A DNA stretch of 64,000 nucleotides from CAYJAY01 sp964370715 (GCA_964370715.1 CAYJKJ010000007.1:1-64000), one strand, 5' to 3'; shown: positions 53,506-62,531, counted from the stretch's first letter. Notes: generated by a model from the letters alone, not told the origin. Numbers and translations are program-made.

Positions 53506-54561
53506 ATGAGAAAACTATTAGCAGTTTTGTTGGCAATGTCGATGCTTTTGAGCTTTGCAGCTTGCTCGACCGCCACACCAACCACACCAGATGCAACAGA
53601 ACCCGAAGCAACAACACCCGACGCTCCGGCATATCCTGAGCGTTCAATCAACATGACAATCCCGTTTGGCGCAGGCGGCGGAACCGATGTTTGGGCTCGT
53701 ATAGTAGCTGAATACATGGGCGAAGAACTCGGCGTTCAAGTTATCGCAAACAACGTTACAGGCGGAACAGCCGGTTCGACAGGTATCGAACAAGTTTGGA
53801 ACGCTCCACACGACGGTTACACACTAGCAGGAACTTCTGAAACTCCTCTTACAATCCCGGTTATGACAACTCTTGAACAAACATCGAAAGATTGGGAATA
53901 TTTCATCGCAGCAGGTTCGCCCGGCGTTCTTTGCGTTAGCAAAGCAAGCGGACTAACTTCGCTCCAAGAAGTTGTTGACCAACTTAACGCTGAACCCGAA
54001 TCGATCTCTATCGCAGGAACATCGGGCGGACTATGGTTTGCTCTAGCTCAACTCTTCGGCGCATACGGCGACGTTCCTTTCCAATGGGTTTCATACGGCG
54101 GTTCTGCTGATGCTATCGTTGCAACACACTCGGGCGAAACCGACACAGTTGTTGCTTCTGCTGGCGAAGTTAAATCATACGTTGAATCCGGCGACCTTAT
54201 CCCTATTGCTGTTATGAACACAGAAGCTTGGGAATTCCCAGGTTTCGGAAACGTTGAAGCAGTTACCGACGTTCTTCCGGCTCTCGAAGCATACCTTCCT
54301 TTGAGCCAATTCCTAGGATTTAAAGTTCCGGCAGACACAGATCCTGCTATCGTTGCAGTTCTTCAAGATGCATTTGCAAAAACAATGGAAAATCCCGAAG
54401 TTATCGCAGCAGCAGAAGAACAACTCTGCGTTATCTACGGTTTGACAGGCGACGAAGCTCGCACAATGGCTGAAGGAATTGAAAAAAGCTTGTGCTGGAT
54501 CCTCGATGACATGGGTCAAACAACATTTAGCCCAGACGAACGCGGAATCGAAAAACCCTAG
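53506..54561 (+). CDS. tctC: Tripartite tricarboxylate transporter binding protein
   Basis: 351 residues from the ATG at 53506 (GGAGG 10 nt upstream; an in-frame ATG-like start at 53392 lacks a ribosome site). Lipobox AAC (Cys20). A Thr/Pro/Glu linker precedes the binding domain, which begins ERSINMTIPFGAGGGTDVWAR, with a typical TctC loop. Captures a carboxylate outside the cell. Codon use (ATC, AAC, CTC rich) is unlike tctA and tctB and suggests high expression. Confidence 0.92.
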   Translation: MRKLLAVLLAMSMLLSFAACSTATPTTPDATEPEATTPDAPAYPERSINMTIPFGAGGGTDVWARIVAEYMGEELGVQVIANNVTGGTAGSTGIEQVWNAPHDGYTLAGTSETPLTIPVMTTLEQTSKDWEYFIAAGSPGVLCVSKASGLTSLQEVVDQLNAEPESISIAGTSGGLWFALAQLFGAYGDVPFQWVSYGGSADAIVATHSGETDTVVASAGEVKSYVESGDLIPIAVMNTEAWEFPGFGNVEAVTDVLPALEAYLPLSQFLGFKVPADTDPAIVAVLQDAFAKTMENPEVIAAAEEQLCVIYGLTGDEARTMAEGIEKSLCWILDDMGQTTFSPDERGIEKP

Positions 54562-54592
54562 TAGCCTTTAAAAACAAAGTAATATGATAATC

Positions 54593-54626
54593 TATAGGGA
54601 GGGGGATTAAAACAACCCTCCCTATA
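54593..54626 (+). other. Hairpin after tctC
   Basis: TATAGGGAGGG pairs perfectly with CCCTCCCTATA across a 12-nt loop. No U-tract follows, so it may protect the tctC message or slow read-through into tctBA. It parallels the hairpin after dctP. Confidence 0.65.
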
Positions 54627-54728
54627 ATCTGAAAACTAATAATATTTTCAAAACAAAAAAGACCCTTGTTGACCGCATACAGGGAGGGAAAACGCTAACA
54701 TTTAATGCGGTAGAATGGAGATTTTGAT

Positions 54729-55304
54729 GTGAGCAAGTCGTCGTTGCGTAGAGCTGATCTTGTGTTTAGCTATATTCTTATGGCAATTTCTGTCTACGTT
54801 ATAATAGAATCAGTTGTAATATTTTTCAATCCATTCGCTCGTGAATGGGAAAAAATCAAACCGGAAACCATTAAAGATACAATAGAAAAATGGTATGAAT
54901 CCCCGGCGTTAATGCCGTTTTTGTTAGGTTTCATATTGTTGTTTTTAGCATTCAGACTTCGTGGAGTTGCTTTAAAAGCCGGCGCAAAATTTGATTTTTT
55001 ATCAGTTAGCAAGATAAAAACTTTCGTTAATCTCAGAGAAACAAAGGTTGCGACTTTTGTTATCGTTGCATTTTTTGTTTATGTTTTGGTCTTTATTCCA
55101 TTATGTAGAGAATATTTAAACTTTTTTGTAATGTTCCAAGGATTTCCGTTTTTAGTAGCAACGTTTTTGTTCTTGGCTTTGCAAATGGTTGTTTTTAACA
55201 AGAAAAATCTCAAAGTCATATTAATGTCTTTGTTAGTGGCCGCTATATTTGCCGGGGCGATAACCTATGGGTTTGGAACGCTGGCTCTTATACCGCTACC
55301 ATAG
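54729..55304 (+). CDS. tctB: TTT transporter small membrane subunit
   Basis: 191 residues from a GTG start (GGAG 8 nt upstream). Four or five hydrophobic segments and a short loop rich in charged residues (EWEKIKPETIKDTIEKWYESP) between the first two. Length and helix layout fit TctB. It forms the membrane complex with TctA, 18 bp downstream. Sequence conservation in this family is low, so context carries much of the assignment. Confidence 0.82.
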   Translation: MSKSSLRRADLVFSYILMAISVYVIIESVVIFFNPFAREWEKIKPETIKDTIEKWYESPALMPFLLGFILLFLAFRLRGVALKAGAKFDFLSVSKIKTFVNLRETKVATFVIVAFFVYVLVFIPLCREYLNFFVMFQGFPFLVATFLFLALQMVVFNKKNLKVILMSLLVAAIFAGAITYGFGTLALIPLP

Positions 55305-55322
55305 AAAGGAGACAACGTATAA

Positions 55323-56861
55323 ATGGATAGTATAATAAATCTTGGTCGAGAGTTTATAGGCTTGATGGATCCTGTTGTTCTCTTAATTCTTTTGAGTTCC
55401 ACCCTTTTGGGGGTTGTTATCGGAGCGTTGCCGGGGCTTTCCGCAACGATGGGTATCGCTCTTTTAACGGGTCTCACATATCAATTCCCGATTGAATACA
55501 CCTTTGCTATATTGATGGGTGTTTATGTTGGCGCTATCTACGGCGGAAGTATGTCGGCTATTCTTCTTAATATTCCGGGAACGGCAAGCGCCGCTGCGAC
55601 TGCTCTTGAGGGATATCCTCTTGCGAAACAGGGAAAAGCCGAAACGGCGATTAAGGTTACCCGTGCCGCTTCTATTCTAGGAACGTTTATCGGGGTTTTG
55701 GCTCTCGCTTTGATAGCTCCTCCGATGACTACGATTGCGCTTATGTTTAAAAGCCCCGAATACACAATGCTTGCGGTTTTCGGCGTTTTAATCTGCGGTT
55801 CTATCGTTACTACCGACATTCCGCTTAAAGGCTGGATTGGCGGAGTTATCGGGCTTTTGATCTCGATGATAGGCCTAGATGTTGTTAAAAGTGCGCCAAG
55901 GTTTGATTTTGGCGTAACCGAACTACTAGGCGGAATTTCGATGGTTCCGGCGATGATAGGGTTCTATGCTGTTCCCGAAGTTATAAAGGCTTTCGCGAAG
56001 ATGGGAACACAGGATGTCAAGGTTGGAAAAGCAAAAGACGACGTTAAAGCAAAAGTTCCTGTTTGGGGAACGGTGTTTAAAAATCTTCGATTGGTGGTTC
56101 AATCGGCTCTAATTGGTTTGGGCGTTGGTTCGCTTCCCGGAGTTGGCGAAGATGTTGCCGCTTGGGTTAGCTATGACGCCGCCAAAAAGACAAGCAAAAC
56201 CCCCGAAAAGTTCGGCACAGGTTGCTATGAGGGCGCTATTGCTCCCGAGGTTGCAAACAACTCGGCGATAGGCGGAGCGCTTATTCCGATGTTAACGCTT
56301 GCAGTTCCGGGGTCTCCCCCGGCGGCGGTGCTTTTGGGCGCATTGATGATACATAACATTCGTCCGGGTCCCATGATTATGACCGACAATCCAACATTCA
56401 TAAGCTATATATCTGCGCTTTTATTCCTTGCGGTTTTGGCTCTTTGGGTAGCGGGTCTAATCCTTGCAAAACCGATGACACAGATATTAAAAGTTCCTAC
56501 TCAATATCTTATGCCGATAGTTGGGGCGCTCTCGATAGTTGGCGCATACGCTATTAGCAACCGCCCTTTCGATATTCTTATCGCTGTTGTGTTCGGCGTT
56601 TTGGGCTATTTCCTAGATAAAATGCATTATTCACCGGCACCGATAGTTTTGGGGCTAATCTTGGGCGGAATGATCGACGAAAACTTCCGTCGTTCTCTCA
56701 TCGTTAGCCGAGGAGATCCTATGACATTCTTCTCGATAACGGAACATCCGATTTCGCTTTTGTTCTTTGTTATTATAATCATAACTATCATCAGCCAAAT
56801 AATTCCGAGAAAGAAAAAACAAACGGCAACGAGCGAAGAAACATCTTCAACCGACAATTAA
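55323..56861 (+). CDS. tctA: TTT transporter large membrane subunit
   Basis: 512 residues with about 11-12 hydrophobic segments. The signatures GALPGLSATMGIALLTGLTY, GVYVGAIYGGSMSAILLNIPG and LGVGSLPGVGEDVAAWVSY are diagnostic of TctA. Forms the carboxylate translocation path driven by an ion gradient. GAAAGGAG lies before the ATG. The substrate could be a di- or tricarboxylate, or another anionic organic acid. Confidence 0.93.
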   Translation: MDSIINLGREFIGLMDPVVLLILLSSTLLGVVIGALPGLSATMGIALLTGLTYQFPIEYTFAILMGVYVGAIYGGSMSAILLNIPGTASAAATALEGYPLAKQGKAETAIKVTRAASILGTFIGVLALALIAPPMTTIALMFKSPEYTMLAVFGVLICGSIVTTDIPLKGWIGGVIGLLISMIGLDVVKSAPRFDFGVTELLGGISMVPAMIGFYAVPEVIKAFAKMGTQDVKVGKAKDDVKAKVPVWGTVFKNLRLVVQSALIGLGVGSLPGVGEDVAAWVSYDAAKKTSKTPEKFGTGCYEGAIAPEVANNSAIGGALIPMLTLAVPGSPPAAVLLGALMIHNIRPGPMIMTDNPTFISYISALLFLAVLALWVAGLILAKPMTQILKVPTQYLMPIVGALSIVGAYAISNRPFDILIAVVFGVLGYFLDKMHYSPAPIVLGLILGGMIDENFRRSLIVSRGDPMTFFSITEHPISLLFFVIIIITIISQIIPRKKKQTATSEETSSTDN

Positions 56862-56870
56862 CAAACAGAA

Positions 56871-56914
56871 ATATTAATCGCCATTTAGGGCTATCACCCT
56901 TGGGCGATTAATAT
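56871..56914 (+). other. Hairpin between tctA and the racemase-like gene
   Basis: ATATTAATCGCC pairs with GGCGATTAATAT (12 bp), with AGGG/CCCT inside the loop. No U-tract. A processing or stability element is possible. Confidence 0.55.
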
Positions 56915-56983
56915 ATGCTTAACTAAAAAATGTTGAAACACCTCTTGATAGGTTGACACATTATTAAAGGAGAATTTTTAACT

Positions 56984-57643
56984 ATGGCAAAAAAACTTTA
57001 TACAATTAACACAATAAACAATTTTAACGACATTATCTTCAATCCATTTGGAAAACCGTTTGCAGAAGCAAACCCCGATATCGAAGTCTATAACATTATG
57101 GACGACAGCCTTTTGAAATCAACGCTTCAAGACAAAGGAGTTTCGGAAAGCACCGCTACTCGTATGTTAAACTACGCAAAAGCGGCGGAACAAAGCGGAG
57201 CAGACGGAGTTATCGTCACCTGCACTTCGGTTAATATGGCTACCAAAGCCATTCGCCCATTCCTTAGCATTCCAATATTAAACATCGAAGAACCTGTTGC
57301 AGAGATGGCGGTTGATGCCGGCAAAAAAATCGGAATTCTTGCAACTCTTCCAACCAGCCCCGGCGCTATCGAAAGAGTTATGAGAGAAAAAGCGGCGGAA
57401 AAAGGAAAAGATATCGAGATCGTTGTTAAAGTTGCCGAGGGCGCTTTCGATGTGCTTTCATCGGGCGACCGAGCAAAACACGATGAGATGGTTTGCGAAG
57501 CGCTTTATTCGTTGGCTAAAGAGGTTGATTGCATAGCGTTTGCGCAGATTTCGATGAGCCTTTTAAAACATGAGCCGGTTGATGTTCCTCTATTTAAAAT
57601 AGGTCCATCCGGATTTGAAAAGATCAAAGAGATGATGGGATAA
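56984..57643 (+). CDS. Asp/Glu/hydantoin racemase-superfamily enzyme
   Basis: 219 residues. The first catalytic cysteine is present in GADGVIVTCTSVN. The position of the second cysteine near the C-terminus reads DCIAFAQISMSLL, where racemases have a G/T-C pair, so the two-base racemase mechanism appears lost unless the Cys of DCIAF substitutes. One-cysteine members of this superfamily include arylmalonate decarboxylases and maleate isomerases. A lyase or decarboxylase acting on the imported carboxylate is therefore plausible. It lies between the transporter and the split transketolase. Confidence 0.75.
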   Translation: MAKKLYTINTINNFNDIIFNPFGKPFAEANPDIEVYNIMDDSLLKSTLQDKGVSESTATRMLNYAKAAEQSGADGVIVTCTSVNMATKAIRPFLSIPILNIEEPVAEMAVDAGKKIGILATLPTSPGAIERVMREKAAEKGKDIEIVVKVAEGAFDVLSSGDRAKHDEMVCEALYSLAKEVDCIAFAQISMSLLKHEPVDVPLFKIGPSGFEKIKEMMG

Positions 57644-57694
57644 TTTAAAAGGCAGTTTTTATCCATACAAAAAATTAAATAAGGAGTTATAAAA

Positions 57695-58525
57695 ATGATA
57701 GATGCTAAAAGAGTGAGCGAACTTAAAGAACAAGCAAAAACAGTTCGTTTAACGATACTCGAGATGATACATAAAGCACAATCGGGACACCCGGGCGGAA
57801 GTTTATCCGCAACCGATATAATGACTGCGCTTTATTTCGATGAACTAAACATCAACCCTTCCGAACCGAAATGGGAAGACCGAGATAGATTTGTTTTGTC
57901 TAAAGGCCACGTTTGCCCCGTTTTATATACCTGCCTAGGTCTTAGAGGTTATTTTGACAAAAGCGTGTTTTCGACATTGCGCAAAGAAGGAAGCATTCTT
58001 CAAGGGCATCCCGACATGAAACGTTGCCCCGGCGTTGATATCTCGACAGGAAGCTTGGGCCAAGGAATGAGCGTGGCTTGCGGAATGGCGCTTGGCGGAA
58101 AACGAGATAAAAAAGACTATCGTGTGTTCACCCTTTTGGGGGACGGCGAAACAAACGAAGGCCAAATTTGGGAGGGCGCACAAGCCGCTGTTAAATACCA
58201 ACTTGACAACCTCGTTGTTATCGTTGACAACAACGGTTTGCAAAACGACAACATCTGTGATGTTGTTATGCCAACCCTTGATATCGAGAAAAAATTCGAA
58301 GCGTTTGGTTTTGAAACAGTTACGATTGATGGCCATGATATGGCGGAAATTTTGGAAGCGCTCGAAAAGATGCGCAACAAAAACAAAAAACCAAAATGCA
58401 TAGTCTGCAAAACCGTTAAAGGAAAAGGCGTTTCGTTTATGGAAAACGTTGTTATGTGGCATGGAATGGCTCCGAACGACGAGCAGTATGCACAGGCGGT
58501 TAAGGATATTAAGGAGGGGTTTTAA
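57695..58525 (+). CDS. Split transketolase, N-terminal subunit
   Basis: 276 residues covering the thiamine-diphosphate Pyr/PP-type domain. KAQSGHPGGSLSATDIMTALYF, LGQGMSVACGMALGGK and the ThDP/Mg motif GDGETNEGQIWEGAQAAVKY...DNNGLQND are intact. Transfers two-carbon ketol units in combination with the next gene product (3 bp gap). Separate-subunit transketolases in Firmicutes often serve special pathways (for example apulose or sulfosugar breakdown) in addition to the pentose pathway. Confidence 0.92.
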   Translation: MIDAKRVSELKEQAKTVRLTILEMIHKAQSGHPGGSLSATDIMTALYFDELNINPSEPKWEDRDRFVLSKGHVCPVLYTCLGLRGYFDKSVFSTLRKEGSILQGHPDMKRCPGVDISTGSLGQGMSVACGMALGGKRDKKDYRVFTLLGDGETNEGQIWEGAQAAVKYQLDNLVVIVDNNGLQNDNICDVVMPTLDIEKKFEAFGFETVTIDGHDMAEILEALEKMRNKNKKPKCIVCKTVKGKGVSFMENVVMWHGMAPNDEQYAQAVKDIKEGF

Positions 58526-58528
58526 AAA

Positions 58529-59467
58529 ATGAGCGATATTAAAAGCATAGCAACCCGAGACGGATATGGCGAAGAGATCCTTAATCTTGGTTTGAAAAAT
58601 AAAGATATCTATGTTGTTGATTGCGATATCGGAAAATCTTGCAAAACAGTTCCGTTTAGCGAACAACTTCCTGAACAATATGTCAACGTTGGAATTGCGG
58701 AACAAAACGCAGCCGGAGTTGCGGCAGGGCTTGCAACAACGGGGAAAATTCCCTTTGTAACGACATATGCTGTTTTTGGAAGCATGAGAATGGTTGAACA
58801 GATAAGGCAGGAGATTTGCTACCCGAAACTCAACGTTAAAATAGCGTGTAGCCACGGCGGGTTGACCCCCGCAAACGATGGCGCAAGCCACCAATGTATC
58901 GAAGATATGGGCATTTTAAGAACGATACCAAACATGACGGTTTGTATGCCGGCAGACTACAACGCAACAAGAAAGCTAGTTGCGGCGGCGGCAGAGTTTG
59001 ACGGGCCGGTTTATCTTAGATTTACAAGAGACCCAATCCCCGTTATATACGACGAAAACGAAACGTTTGAACTTGGAAAAGCAAAACAACTTCAAGACGG
59101 AAAAGATGCAACGTTGATAGCAAACGGCGATATTCTTTGCCTTGCAATCGAAGCGGCAAAACAACTTGAACAACAAGGATTGTCGATTAGGGTTGTTGAT
59201 ATGCACACGATTAAACCGCTCGACACAAAGGCGGTTGAAGATGCGATTAACGACACAGGCCGAATTGTCACTATCGAAGACCATAACATTATCAATGGGC
59301 TTGGAAGCGCTGTTTGCGAAGTTGTTGCGGAAAAGGGCAAAGGTATAGTTCGAAGAGTTGGTGTTCAAGACCAATTCGGCGAATCTGCACCATATGAAAA
59401 ACTTTTAGAAAAAAACAAGATAACGGTTGAAAATATCGTTAATGTTTGTAAGGAGATCTTGAAATAA
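58529..59467 (+). CDS. Split transketolase, C-terminal subunit
   Basis: 312 residues containing the Pyr domain and C-terminal domain. The catalytic Glu lies in YVNVGIAEQNAAGVAAGLA, followed by CSHGGLTPANDGASHQCIED and YLRFTRDPIPVI. Works with the upstream subunit. Its stop overlaps the dehydrogenase start by 1 bp (TAATG), so the three genes are tightly coupled, and the donor or acceptor is probably related to hydroxypyruvate or glycerate chemistry (inference). Confidence 0.92.
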   Translation: MSDIKSIATRDGYGEEILNLGLKNKDIYVVDCDIGKSCKTVPFSEQLPEQYVNVGIAEQNAAGVAAGLATTGKIPFVTTYAVFGSMRMVEQIRQEICYPKLNVKIACSHGGLTPANDGASHQCIEDMGILRTIPNMTVCMPADYNATRKLVAAAAEFDGPVYLRFTRDPIPVIYDENETFELGKAKQLQDGKDATLIANGDILCLAIEAAKQLEQQGLSIRVVDMHTIKPLDTKAVEDAINDTGRIVTIEDHNIINGLGSAVCEVVAEKGKGIVRRVGVQDQFGESAPYEKLLEKNKITVENIVNVCKEILK

Positions 59468-60432
59468 TGAAGATTGTAGTTTTAGATGGATATACCGAAA
59501 ATCCCGGAGATCTAAGCTGGGAAGCGCTTGAACAACTCGGCGAACTTAAAGTTTATGACAGAACGCCGATTAACGACGAACAAGAGATAATCAAAAGAAT
59601 TGGCGATGCCGATGCGGTCTACACCAACAAAACGCCGATAAGCGCTAGCACCATTCAAGCTTGCAAAAACATTAAATTTATCTCGATGCTTGCAACGGGA
59701 TACAACGTTGTTGATGTTAAAGCGGCGGCAGAAAGAAACATTCCTGTTTGCAACGTTCCAACATACGGAACGGCGGCGGTAGGTCAGTTTGCAATAGCTT
59801 TGCTTCTCGAAATTTGTCACCACATCGGACACCACGACAAAGCGGTTCATGATGGGCGTTGGGAAAACTGCCAAGATTGGTGTTTTTGGGACTATCCGCT
59901 TATCGAGCTTGCCGGAAAAACTATCGGTGTAATTGGGTTTGGGAAAATCGGACAATCGACAGGAACGCTTGCAAAAGCTTTGGGTATGAATGTTTTGGCA
60001 TATGATAGCTATCCTAATGACAGCGGAAAAGCTATTGCAGAATATGTTGAACTCGACAGTTTGCTTGCAAAATCCGATGTTATAGCTCTCCATTGCCCTT
60101 TATTCCCCGAAACCGAAAACATCATCTGCAAAGAAAATATCGCAAAGATGAAAGACGGCGTTATCATAATCAACAACAGCAGAGGGCCTTTGGTTAACGA
60201 ACAAGATCTTACTGATGCGTTAAACAGCGGAAAGGTTTATGCAGCAGGGTTGGATGTTGTTTCGAGCGAACCGATAAAGGGCGATAATCCGCTACTAAAA
60301 GCGAAAAACTGCATAATAACTCCGCATATAAGCTGGGCGCCGCTCGAGAGCAGATCTCGCCTTATGGATGTTGCGGTCGAAAATCTTAGAAGCTTTAAAA
60401 ACGGAACAACCATCAATGCGGTTAATATCTAG
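59467..60432 (+). CDS. D-2-hydroxyacid dehydrogenase, glycerate dehydrogenase type
   Basis: 321 residues. NAD-binding GVIGFGKIGQSTG, catalytic Arg in INNSRGPLVNE, Glu in DVVSSEP and His in ITPHISWAPLESR. The HxxWA variant after the catalytic His is typical of D-glycerate dehydrogenases/hydroxypyruvate reductases and unlike the HIGSA of lactate types. Likely reduces hydroxypyruvate to D-glycerate, which the divergent glycerate kinase would phosphorylate. Last gene before a terminator. Confidence 0.88.
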   Translation: MKIVVLDGYTENPGDLSWEALEQLGELKVYDRTPINDEQEIIKRIGDADAVYTNKTPISASTIQACKNIKFISMLATGYNVVDVKAAAERNIPVCNVPTYGTAAVGQFAIALLLEICHHIGHHDKAVHDGRWENCQDWCFWDYPLIELAGKTIGVIGFGKIGQSTGTLAKALGMNVLAYDSYPNDSGKAIAEYVELDSLLAKSDVIALHCPLFPETENIICKENIAKMKDGVIIINNSRGPLVNEQDLTDALNSGKVYAAGLDVVSSEPIKGDNPLLKAKNCIITPHISWAPLESRSRLMDVAVENLRSFKNGTTINAVNI

Positions 60433-60470
60433 GTTTAGTTGAATCGTTTTAGAATAATAAGTTAATGCAA

Positions 60471-60515
60471 CCAACCGCCATGCCGAAAAAATCGGCTTGG
60501 CGGTTGGTTTTGGTT
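60471..60515 (+). terminator. Terminator of the TTT/transketolase operon
   Basis: CCAACCGCCA pairs with TGGCGGTTGG and an inner GCCGA/TCGGC extends the stem. TTTTGGTTT follows. Confidence 0.9.
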
Positions 60516-60560
60516 TAAAACAAAAGCATATGATATTTTTCATAAACACTTGACATAAAA

Positions 60561-60606
60561 CGAATGAAGCTATATAGTGGTAACATTCACCATATAGCTT
60601 CATTCG
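60561..60606 (-). terminator. Palindromic terminator overlapping the XRE gene end
   Basis: CGAATGAAGCTATAT pairs with ATATAGCTTCATTCG, and the stem continues as GTG/CAC. On the minus strand it is followed by TTTTATG. The XRE stop codon is inside the stem. Confidence 0.7.
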
Positions 60607-60815
60607 ATAGTAGCTTCATCAGGTATAAACTCCATGATATCATTCGGCGTGCATTTTAAAATACCACATAACTTATTTATTGTTTTGGTTGTGATGTTTT
60701 GATTGTGTCTCAACCGATGGATAGTTCTATTGTCTATGCCCAACTGAGCTAGTTTATACCATGTTATATCTTTCTTTTCCATTGTCATGCGTAAAGCGTT
60801 GAAATTTATTGCCAT
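60600..60815 (-). CDS. Small XRE-family (Cro/CI-type) regulator
   Basis: 71 residues, almost entirely a helix-turn-helix domain: DITWYKLAQLGIDNRTIHRLRHNQNITTKTINKLCGILKC holds helices 2-4, then PNDIMEFIPDE. Resembles YozG-type one-domain regulators. The phage-like style and isolated position between two terminators suggest a mobile or cargo origin, but no other phage genes are present. Target unknown. Confidence 0.85.
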   Translation of the reverse strand: MAINFNALRMTMEKKDITWYKLAQLGIDNRTIHRLRHNQNITTKTINKLCGILKCTPNDIMEFIPDEATIE

Positions 60816-60903
60816 AACTATATCACCTCTATGTATAGTATAGGCGTATTTTTTTGATTTATTATAGTGAATAAAATCAGCATATTGTTGAAGGGTGGAG
60901 ATT

Positions 60904-61071
60904 ATGAACTATAAAAAAGCGTATCTTGAGTTGTTTAACGAAGTGACCGATATAATCGAAAAATTGAAACAAGCTCAGATAAAAGCCGAGGAAAACTGTG
61001 TTGGTTGTCCAAACACGATAGAAATACTACCTATAATAAAAAAAGATTTAGAATCTCCAACAAAAAAATAA
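60904..61071 (+). CDS. Small hypothetical protein, 55 residues
   Basis: An ATG at 60904 preceded by GGTGGAG opens a 55-codon frame (MNYKKAYLELFNEV...). The first 30 residues are amphipathic and likely a coiled coil. A CVGC pair follows near residues 32-35. It is divergent from the XRE regulator. Small proteins with this type of N-terminus are common in Clostridia near phage-like loci. No function assigned. Confidence 0.55.
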   Translation: MNYKKAYLELFNEVTDIIEKLKQAQIKAEENCVGCPNTIEILPIIKKDLESPTKK

Positions 61072-61196
61072 CTTGAAAACAACTTGAAAATAACATTATT
61101 TATCTTGTACTTAAACTAAAAACATGATATTATTTAAATAGTTATTTTAAATCAAAAAGGTTGTTGAACTTTTTGACAGTTGGGGGGGTTGCGGTT

Positions 61197-62531
61197 ATGG
61201 CTATAAAAACACAAACAAAATCAAAATTAAAGGTGTTGTGGCTCGCTTTGGCGTTGGTTGCGGCGGCTTTTTTGATAGCTCCGAATGGGGAGGCTGCTGC
61301 TCCCGACGGTTTATATAGTGCAAAATTAAAGGTGCCGGACAGCAACGGTAGTACAACTGAAGTTTATATGCAGATTAGGGTTGATAATACTAATAATGAA
61401 GTAGTTTTGGGCGCAGGAACGTATGGCAACGTCAGTCACAATCCACAAGCTTCCTCTTGCCTTAGAACAGATTTTGGAGAGCCAACAAACGAAAGCGATC
61501 AAATGTACAAAGATTATTCGGGCGTGTTTGACATAAATGCAAGGTATGCTCTTTTTAAAGCATCAACGACAAAGATATACGACACAAGTGGCAACACTGT
61601 AACCTACACTTTCCCCGGCGCTATAACACAAATAGGGCATGGAGCATTTAAGGATTGGGGACACCCTGCACACTCTACAAACCTTACATACCTTACAAAT
61701 GTGATAGTTCCGAACTCTGTTACAGAGATAGGGAGCGATGCGTTTCATAGTAGTAGCGTAAAAAGTGTTGATTTCAGCCAAGCGACAAATTTGGTTAGTA
61801 TCAATAGCAGCACGTTTAATAGCTGCAAAAGTCTCACATCGGTTGACCTTAGCAACACAAAGATTACTAGATTAGAAACTTCAGTGTTTCAAAGTTGTGA
61901 GGCTTTAACCTCTGTTCAACTGCCGAATTCTCTTACACGTATTGAAAATACAGTTTTTTATGATACACACAATTTAACACACCTGACGATACCGCCCAAT
62001 GTTAACTACATTGAAAATACAGCTTTTGAAGATCATTCAGTTTCACCCCGAACCAAGATACTTAAATTCACCGGGAATTTTGATAAATCTTTCAATACTA
62101 TGGCAAACGCCAGTAATACATATGTCAAACTATTATACCCTGCCGGAAACCCAACTTGGGAAAACAGCGCCGAGGTTCAAGCGCTTGTTGCGGCGGGCAA
62201 AGCAGCGTCATATATTGCCTTTGCACCTACATCCCATGTTTCCGTTCTCGTTCCCGAAAAAACAACCCCAACGGTGCTTTCCGCTCCGGGGCAGAGGATA
62301 ACGTCAAACAACGCCGTGTTTTTGGTTAACATAGCTATAGGGGAATTCAGCGGAGTTTGGATAGACGGTTCTGCAATCTCGCCCGACACCTACACGGCAA
62401 GGGCGGTCGGCGAAAACACCGAGATAACGTTTAAACCATGGTTTGTCCGCTCGCTTGCGTATGGTCGGCACACGATAGCGTTTATAACTATCTATAACGA
62501 CATAGCAGGGTCGTATTTCTTTAGGGGATAG
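61197..62531 (+). CDS. BspA-like leucine-rich-repeat surface protein
   Basis: 444 residues from the ATG at 61197 (GGGGGG 8 nt upstream; a TTG 12 codons earlier is less likely). Signal peptide ends near AAAAPDG. LRR_5-type repeats (about 150-310) include VIVPNSVTEIGSDAFHSS, SLTSVDLSNTKITRL and LPNSLTRIENTVFYD. The C-terminal domain is beta-rich (ITSNNAVFLVNIAIGEFSGVWIDG). No LPxTG, SLH or dockerin motif is seen, so the protein may be secreted or held by other means. Probably a host- or matrix-binding protein. Confidence 0.83.
   Translation: MAIKTQTKSKLKVLWLALALVAAAFLIAPNGEAAAPDGLYSAKLKVPDSNGSTTEVYMQIRVDNTNNEVVLGAGTYGNVSHNPQASSCLRTDFGEPTNESDQMYKDYSGVFDINARYALFKASTTKIYDTSGNTVTYTFPGAITQIGHGAFKDWGHPAHSTNLTYLTNVIVPNSVTEIGSDAFHSSSVKSVDFSQATNLVSINSSTFNSCKSLTSVDLSNTKITRLETSVFQSCEALTSVQLPNSLTRIENTVFYDTHNLTHLTIPPNVNYIENTAFEDHSVSPRTKILKFTGNFDKSFNTMANASNTYVKLLYPAGNPTWENSAEVQALVAAGKAASYIAFAPTSHVSVLVPEKTTPTVLSAPGQRITSNNAVFLVNIAIGEFSGVWIDGSAISPDTYTARAVGENTEITFKPWFVRSLAYGRHTIAFITIYNDIAGSYFFRG

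Noticed and set aside
57935..58894. 319-codon open frame antisense to the transketolase genes
   Set aside because: It mirrors the two strongly supported transketolase subunits, has low-quality composition (Phe/Cys/Asn-rich) and no family resemblance. Other long antisense frames (for example 30269-31090 and 36046-36627) are similar shadows.
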